The position numbers and the translations under genes were made by a program. A DNA stretch of 64,000 nt from Megasphaera sp. UBA1696. GTDB taxonomy: Bacteria > Bacillota > Negativicutes > Veillonellales > Megasphaeraceae. This document shows positions 59,709-64,000 of the stretch, piece after piece. The stretch is taken from contig DCJQ01000013.1 of NCBI GenBank assembly GCA_002319965.1, positions 1-64,000 on the forward strand. The letters run 5' to 3'. The notes beneath the pieces were generated by a model that did not search any database, was not told the origin of the DNA, and saw only the letters and a program-made list of their open reading frames with translations. The stretch's first letter is position 1, and each line of letters begins with the position of its first letter.

Positions 59709-60162
59709 GTGGTTCGATAATACCTGTTGGGGTTGGCAGATACACCTGGTTCATGCGATTCTTTGTTTTCTAAACGAAGATATATCGGGGTTATATGCCT
59801 TTGAAGTTACCGGAAAACCTCGAAGGCATTCGGTTAGATACCTTGCTCGGCTGGGGCCGTATCGGTCTATCTTGCGAAAGGGAGAGCGCATGATGAGAAG
59901 AGGTCTCCTGTGCCGTTTTTAGGGCCTTTTAGCGCTTATCCCGCTTCCATGATGTATAAAGCCTCTTTCTGTCATTAGAAGGCCTTACAGGCGTTGTCAG
60001 CCCTCACCGATAAGGATGGATTTTCAATATGATATGATTTTGTGTCGAAACGATGCTGTATAAAGGTATCTGTGCGGTCATTTTGTTCGGATCAGGGACA
60101 TCTCTTCGAAGCGATTTTATACATTTTACGGCACCGGTAACGAAAATATGGGCCTTAAGAGA

Positions 60163-60216
60163 CAAAGACTCCGAATTCGCGCGAGGTTTTTCGCGAATTC
60201 GGAGTCTTTGTTTTTT
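60163..60216 (+). terminator. Orphan strong terminator
   Basis: CAAAGACTCCGAATTCGCG (60163-60181) is exactly complementary to 60192-60210, loop of 10 nt, followed by a T-run on the plus strand. It also faces the 3' end of the minus-strand lysR at 60228 and might stop it, but the T-run lies on the plus strand. Confidence 0.85.
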
Positions 60217-60227
60217 GCCGTAAGTCT

Positions 60228-61148
60228 TTATTCCCGGCCTGTAAGCAGTCCGGATAGAATTTCGACGTACAGGAGTGCTTCCGGCGGCAAGGCTTCCTCT
60301 TTTATCTTTATCCAGCCGACGGTCATCGTATCCAAGGGATTGGCAATGGGAATGGCCGTGATGTGGCGGCCGATGATGGCCGATGCGACATGTCCCGTTC
60401 CGATGGTGTAGGCGTCAGTTGCGCGGATGACGCTGAACAGCGTCGACCGGTCGGTGACATAGATGCTTTGTCGGTTCGACGGGTCCGACAGGAGCAGTTC
60501 TTCAGAAAACTGCGATCGGTCGTGACCTTGTTCGAAGCGGACGCAGGGATAGTCCTTAAGCTTGCCGGGAGGGATACTTTGATTCTCTGCCAGAGGGTGG
60601 TCCAAGCGGACGTAAATACAGGGCGTAAACGTACAGAGAGACGTGAACTCCAGCTTGTTCTTTTGGAACAGGTCCTGCAAAAAGTTTTCGTTCATGTGGG
60701 ATAAAAAGAGGATGCCGAGCTGACTTTCACGGGTGACGACGTCGTGGATGACCTGCGAGGTCCGACCTTCACGCAGGGTAAAGGTATAGGATGACGTCGG
60801 AGATATGCGCTGCAGGGCATGGATGAAAGCCTCGTCGGCAAAAGGGTAGTGCTGGGATGAAATGGTCAGGGTGTGTGAGTCTTCCTGGCCGGTTTCAGGG
60901 TGAAAATGGTCATGCATTTCGTCGGCATGCGTCAAGATATGGTCGGCATAGTGCAGAAACTCTAAACCGGCTGATGTGAAGGTGATGCCGTGACGGTTTC
61001 GCTTGACCAGAGTCATGGCAAATTCTGTTTCCAAGTCTTTGATGGCGGCACTGAGACTGGGCTGGGCAATGTTCAGGGCCTGGGCGGCGGCAGAAATAGA
61101 ATTATGCTTAGATAACTCAAGGATATAACGCAATTGTTGTAAAGTCAT
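60228..61148 (-). CDS. LysR-family transcriptional regulator
   Basis: 306 residues. MTLQQLRYILELSKHNSISAAAQALNIAQPSLSAAIKDLETEF is the N-terminal HTH. The effector domain has LTISSQHYPFADEAF and GILFLSHMNENFL, with the C-terminal TIGTGHVASAI. It diverges from the amino-acid permease gene at 61747 with about 600 bp between, so it may control that gene. Ligand unknown. Confidence 0.92.
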   Translation of the reverse strand: MTLQQLRYILELSKHNSISAAAQALNIAQPSLSAAIKDLETEFAMTLVKRNRHGITFTSAGLEFLHYADHILTHADEMHDHFHPETGQEDSHTLTISSQHYPFADEAFIHALQRISPTSSYTFTLREGRTSQVIHDVVTRESQLGILFLSHMNENFLQDLFQKNKLEFTSLCTFTPCIYVRLDHPLAENQSIPPGKLKDYPCVRFEQGHDRSQFSEELLLSDPSNRQSIYVTDRSTLFSVIRATDAYTIGTGHVASAIIGRHITAIPIANPLDTMTVGWIKIKEEALPPEALLYVEILSGLLTGRE

Positions 61149-61512
61149 AGTAAAACCACCTCAAATATAAACCGTACCTATAGAGACGCCCTTGTTATCT
61201 TTATTGTATCAAAATAAGCAAAGTTGGGAAAGTTATGACTTTTTGACACAGTAAAGAAAGTTTTAAAATGAAAATTTTAATCTCGAGACGGCAAAAATGA
61301 AGAAAGAAAAATCCCACTTAAAAATTTAAATTATAAAGAAAAGTTAACCAAATTTGGCTTTTTGAAAAAGACAAATGTTCGTGAAAATTGGCGTAAGGTG
61401 ATAATGATTCATTTTTAAATCATGGATATCTCTTGTTTTCTCAACAAAAAAGTAAGGAATAATGATCTATTCCATAGATAAATACTATGAATGCAAATTG
61501 CACAATGAATAT

Positions 61513-61541
61513 TTTACAGCCAATACCTTTCATGATATACT
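61513..61541 (+). promoter_or_regulatory. Promoter of the amino-acid permease
   Basis: TTTACA (61513-61518), 17-bp spacer, TATACT (61536-61541). It gives a leader of about 200 nt. Confidence 0.6.
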
Positions 61542-61586
61542 TTAACCATAGAATAGAACGTTTAAGTAAAAGGTAAAACCCCGACG

Positions 61587-61604
61587 TGTACATTAAAATT
61601 TACG
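61587..61604. promoter_or_regulatory. TyrR-box-like sequence
   Basis: TGTACA-TTAAAA-TTTACG differs at two positions from the known TyrR box TGTAAA-N6-TTTACA. It lies about 45 bp after the -10 box. TyrR is best known from gamma-proteobacteria, so this may be chance in AT-rich DNA. Confidence 0.25.
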
Positions 61605-61746
61605 GTTTTTAGAAAAATGTTAAAAAACGACATAGGTAAAAAGTATATACACTGAAGTTGAGAAAGGAGAGCCGCATCAGGGGATAAAATGTAAGTGTCG
61701 AGGGGACATTATCCATCCAATCTATTCACCATAGGAGGTCTTTGAT

Positions 61747-63042
61747 ATGAATTCATCAGCAGCACTGGCCCGCCAAGCGGGAATGACAGATGCACAATGG
61801 AAAGCAGCCGTCAAGTTCGACAGTACGGACTGGGGCTGGATTATTATGAGTATCGGCATGGCTATCGGTGCCGGTATCGTGTTCTTACCGGTTCAGGTCG
61901 GCTTAGTCGGCGTCTGGGTTTACTTATTCTCCGCTATCATTGCCTATCCGGCCATTTATCTCTTACAGCGCTTGTTCATCAATACCCTGGCCGATTCGCC
62001 GCGGTGTGAAGACTATCCCAGCGTTATCAGCGGCTACCTCGGCAAAAACTGGGGTTTCCTGCTGGGCATCCTTTACTTCCTCAGTATTCTCATCTGTGTT
62101 TTCATGTATTCGACGGCACTGACCAATGACAGTGCATCCTTCCTCTATTCCTTCGGCGTTACCGATACGCTCCTGTCTGACAATCCTTTTTATGGGCTGG
62201 CTATCATCTGTGCGATGGTTGTTTTGGCATCCCGCGGTGAACAGCTCCTGTTCCGGATTTCGACGCTCATGGTTTTGACAAAATTGTTGGTCGTCATCTG
62301 CTTAGGCGGCATCATGATCCAGCACTGGAACATCGCCAATATCGGCGTCTTCCCGGATTTAGGCTACCTCGTGAAAAACACGATTGCCATGCTGCCCGTA
62401 ACCTTGACCTCGATTCTGTTTATCCCCAGTATCAGCCCCATGGTCATTTCTTACCGCTCTCATAACAAATCGATCCACGTCGCTCGCTACAAAGCTATGC
62501 GGGCTATGAAAATCGCTTTCTCCGTCTTGTTCATTACGATCTTCTCGTATGCCATGTCCTTTAACCTGGCTCTCGGTCACGACCAAGCCGTTCTCGCTTA
62601 CTCTCAGAATATCTCTGCACTGGCTATCGTAGCCAGAGGGTTTGACGGCAGCGCTGTTAAAATCTTCAGTCTGGTACTCAATGTATTCGCCGTTATGACG
62701 GCCTTCTTCAGTGTATTCCTCGGCTTCCGCGAAGCCTGCCAGGGTATCGCTATGAACATCCTGCACCGCTTTATGCCGGAAGACAAGATCAATAAGAAAA
62801 TGGTCAGCTTCGGCATCCTCATCTTCGCCGTTGCCGTTGCTTGGGGCGCCATCGTCCTCAATGCACCGGTCTTGAAGCTCCTGACCCTTCTCGGCCCGAT
62901 CTTCGGTATCATCGCCTGCCTTATCCCGGCGTACTTGGTTTACAAAGTCAATGCCCTTCACAAATATAAGGGAATTTCGCTGGTACTCATCGTATTCGCC
63001 GGTATCCTCTTGATCATCTCGCCGATCATCGCCATGATGTAA
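61747..63042 (+). CDS. Hydroxy/aromatic amino acid permease (HAAAP family)
   Basis: 431 residues with eleven hydrophobic segments. DWGWIIMSIGMAIGAGIVFLPVQVGLVGVWVY (about 27-58) is the family's first helix with its small-residue break, followed by LADSPRCEDYPSVISGYLGKNWG. Members include TdcC/SdaC (serine, threonine) and TyrP/Mtr (aromatic). Overall it looks nearer the SdaC/DlsT side, which would feed the serine dehydratase encoded earlier. Position before trpE keeps aromatic substrates possible. TAGGAGG precedes the ATG. Confidence 0.87.
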   Translation: MNSSAALARQAGMTDAQWKAAVKFDSTDWGWIIMSIGMAIGAGIVFLPVQVGLVGVWVYLFSAIIAYPAIYLLQRLFINTLADSPRCEDYPSVISGYLGKNWGFLLGILYFLSILICVFMYSTALTNDSASFLYSFGVTDTLLSDNPFYGLAIICAMVVLASRGEQLLFRISTLMVLTKLLVVICLGGIMIQHWNIANIGVFPDLGYLVKNTIAMLPVTLTSILFIPSISPMVISYRSHNKSIHVARYKAMRAMKIAFSVLFITIFSYAMSFNLALGHDQAVLAYSQNISALAIVARGFDGSAVKIFSLVLNVFAVMTAFFSVFLGFREACQGIAMNILHRFMPEDKINKKMVSFGILIFAVAVAWGAIVLNAPVLKLLTLLGPIFGIIACLIPAYLVYKVNALHKYKGISLVLIVFAGILLIISPIIAMM

Positions 63043-63118
63043 GCTGGAATTTTTCCCTAAAAAGTGTGGGCTTAAACACAAGTAAAACGATTATCTTAAA
63101 AATTATATAAAAACTACC

Positions 63119-63147
63119 TTGACAGTTTAAATCATGCGGTGTATCAT
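63119..63147 (+). promoter_or_regulatory. Promoter of the T-box leader and trpE
   Basis: TTGACA (63119-63124), 17-bp spacer, TATCAT (63142-63147), start near 63154. Confidence 0.8.
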
Positions 63148-63153
63148 ACAAAC

Positions 63154-63444
63154 ATCAATTGAACATCGTCCATGAAACCATTGAGGCGGAAGTAAAAACG
63201 ATGACGTGCACGTACAGAGAGCCGGGGTGCTGAGAGCCGGCCGACGCAGCTCGTTAAATGGACCGCTGAGGGCGCAGTGAAAAGCTGTAAGGCTGAGTAT
63301 CCTGCGACGTGTTGGTATACGTCAGTTACCGGGAATATGTTGGTATTCCGTCGAGAGTAGGGCTCAACCCCTAAAACAAGGTGGCACCGCGGAACTTAAA
63401 TCCGTCCTTGACAAATCGTATTGTCATGGACGGATTATTTTTTT
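63154..63444 (+). promoter_or_regulatory. Tryptophan T-box riboswitch
   Basis: A leader of about 290 nt with the diagnostic T-box AAGGTGGCACCGCGG (63378-63392). An upstream AGAGA-rich Stem I region includes a likely specifier TGG at 63259-63261 followed by A. The terminator pairs AATCCGTCC (63399-63407) with GGACGGATT (63428-63436), then a T-run. Uncharged tRNA-Trp should pair with UGG and with the T-box bulge and allow read-through into trpE. The tRNA assignment rests on the specifier and the downstream gene. Confidence 0.93.
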
Positions 63445-63455
63445 AGGAGGTTTGT

Positions 63456-64000
63456 ATGGAAACGCTCAGCTTAGAACAGGTAAAAGCCTACCAAGGCCAA
63501 TATAAGGTCGTTCCTGTCGGAGTCAGCATGTATGCCGACAGTTGTACCCCGATTGAAGTCTTGCGAACGGTCAAGCATATCAGCGCTCATTGCTATATCT
63601 TGGAAAGTATGGAAGACTCCCAGCGTTGGGGCCGGTACACCTTCATAGGATACGATCCTCAGATGGGCCTGTTCTGCAAAGACGGAACGGTTACGATTAA
63701 GACCGGGGCTGAAGTACAGCTTCATACGGACCATCCGGAACAGCTCATTTCTCAGATTTTAGCCGACAATAAGGCGCCGCGCCTGGAAGGGTTGCCTCCC
63801 TTTACCGGCGGTTTGGTAGGCTATTTTTCCTACGATTTTATTAAGTATGCCGAACCGTCTCTGACACTCAAGGCCGCTGATGACGATGGCTTTAATGATT
63901 TCGACCTCATGCTCTTCGACAAGGTCATCGTCTTCGATAATTTAAAGCAGCAGATTTATCTCATCGTCAACGTTCGCCTCGACGGGGTAGAAGAAAATTA
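63456..64000 (+). CDS. trpE: Anthranilate synthase component I, N-terminal part (cut by window end)
   Basis: Starts at ATG 63456 after TAGGAGG and stays open through the last base, so about 181 residues of roughly 500 are seen. LESMEDSQRWGRYTFIGYDP (about 47-66) is the N-terminal region that forms the tryptophan feedback site, and FTGGLVGYFSYDFIKYAEP (about 115-133) is the conserved TrpE/PabB segment. It makes anthranilate from chorismate and glutamine-derived ammonia. Control by the Trp T-box directly upstream fits TrpE rather than PabB. Confidence 0.93.
   Translation, partial: METLSLEQVKAYQGQYKVVPVGVSMYADSCTPIEVLRTVKHISAHCYILESMEDSQRWGRYTFIGYDPQMGLFCKDGTVTIKTGAEVQLHTDHPEQLISQILADNKAPRLEGLPPFTGGLVGYFSYDFIKYAEPSLTLKAADDDGFNDFDLMLFDKVIVFDNLKQQIYLIVNVRLDGVEEN

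Larger units (their letters stand above)
59622..60227. other. Intergenic region after nifJ with an unexplained second terminator
   Basis: The first part holds the nifJ terminator (59667-59708). From 59709 to 60162 I see no supported gene on either strand. At 60163-60216 lies a second strong plus-strand terminator that has no assigned gene upstream. The space could hold an unrecognised non-coding RNA or a decayed gene. Confidence 0.6.
61149..61746. other. AT-rich divergent regulatory region before the permease
   Basis: It contains a plus-strand promoter (61513-61541), a TyrR-box-like palindrome (61587-61604), and a hairpin (GGATAA.../...TTATCC, about 61682-61713) before the ribosome site AGGAGG at 61732. 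No coding frame is supported. Confidence 0.6.

Noticed and set aside
59692..59922. 76-codon plus-strand frame after nifJ
   Set aside because: It starts inside the nifJ terminator stem, lacks a ribosome site and has no recognisable content.
1..64000. CRISPR array, tRNA, rRNA, prophage or complete insertion sequence
   Set aside because: I saw no regularly spaced short repeats, no tRNA or rRNA sequence, no transposase or integrase frame and no phage structural genes in the window.

Overview
The window looks like the chromosome of an anaerobic, fermentative Firmicute of the Negativicutes, probably close to Megasphaera (Veillonellaceae/Megasphaeraceae). This is inferred from the gene set: single-chain pyruvate:ferredoxin oxidoreductase, superoxide reductase, two-subunit iron-sulfur L-serine dehydratase, AddAB rather than RecBCD, a tryptophan T-box, strong AGGAGG-type ribosome sites and consensus sigma-A promoters. 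No 16S rRNA or tRNA gene is present to confirm the placement.

Layout. (1) 1-7100: an AT-rich segment, visibly different in composition from the rest, carrying a one-strand amino-acid cassette (M29-like peptidase, class V PLP enzyme, dicarboxylate/amino-acid symporter, class I aminotransferase) and a GntR/FadR-type regulator. Two diverged copies of a 70-bp repeat flank it (462-531 and 6755-6824), which suggests an acquired island. (2) 7155-15741: addB-addA followed by L-serine dehydratase sdaAB-sdaAA. (3) 16084-19590: a promoter plus terminator unit that may encode a small structured RNA, then an unusual operon with a suppressor-of-fused domain protein, a FAD subunit of the molybdenum hydroxylase type, YqeC and a polysaccharide deacetylase. 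(4) 19694-27610: a leader-peptide-controlled aromatic operon (leader, aroF, tyrA, aroB, aroA, aroC, pheA, aroE, aroK). (5) 27762-42827: a hydroaromatic (quinate/shikimate-type) utilisation region bounded by two LysR genes. It holds three YdiB-like dehydrogenases, two FMN/FAD/iron-sulfur ene-reductases, a xylose-isomerase-like TIM barrel, three MFS transporters and type I aroD. (6) 43034-49121: glnB-amtB behind an attenuator-like leader, an AEC permease, an M20 hydrolase and a ClC channel. (7) 49336-54166: a 3D-domain wall protein, glmU, prs, pth and a metallo-beta-lactamase-fold protein. (8) 54515-59621: superoxide reductase, glutathione peroxidase homologue and nifJ. (9) 60228-64000: a LysR, a HAAAP amino-acid permease and a Trp T-box leading into trpE, which is cut by the window end.

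How the parts fit. The aro operon contains every step from DAHP synthase to chorismate except 3-dehydroquinate dehydratase. The only such gene here (aroD) sits inside the hydroaromatic cluster with its own promoter, so synthesis and utilisation probably share it. The hydroaromatic region could import quinate or shikimate and oxidise it to 3-dehydroquinate/3-dehydroshikimate (YdiB paralogues, AroD). It could then use the enone of 3-dehydroshikimate as an electron acceptor for the ene-reductases. That last step is a hypothesis. Aromatic supply is controlled by two different attenuation devices: a Tyr/Phe/Trp-rich leader peptide before aroF and a Trp T-box before trpE.
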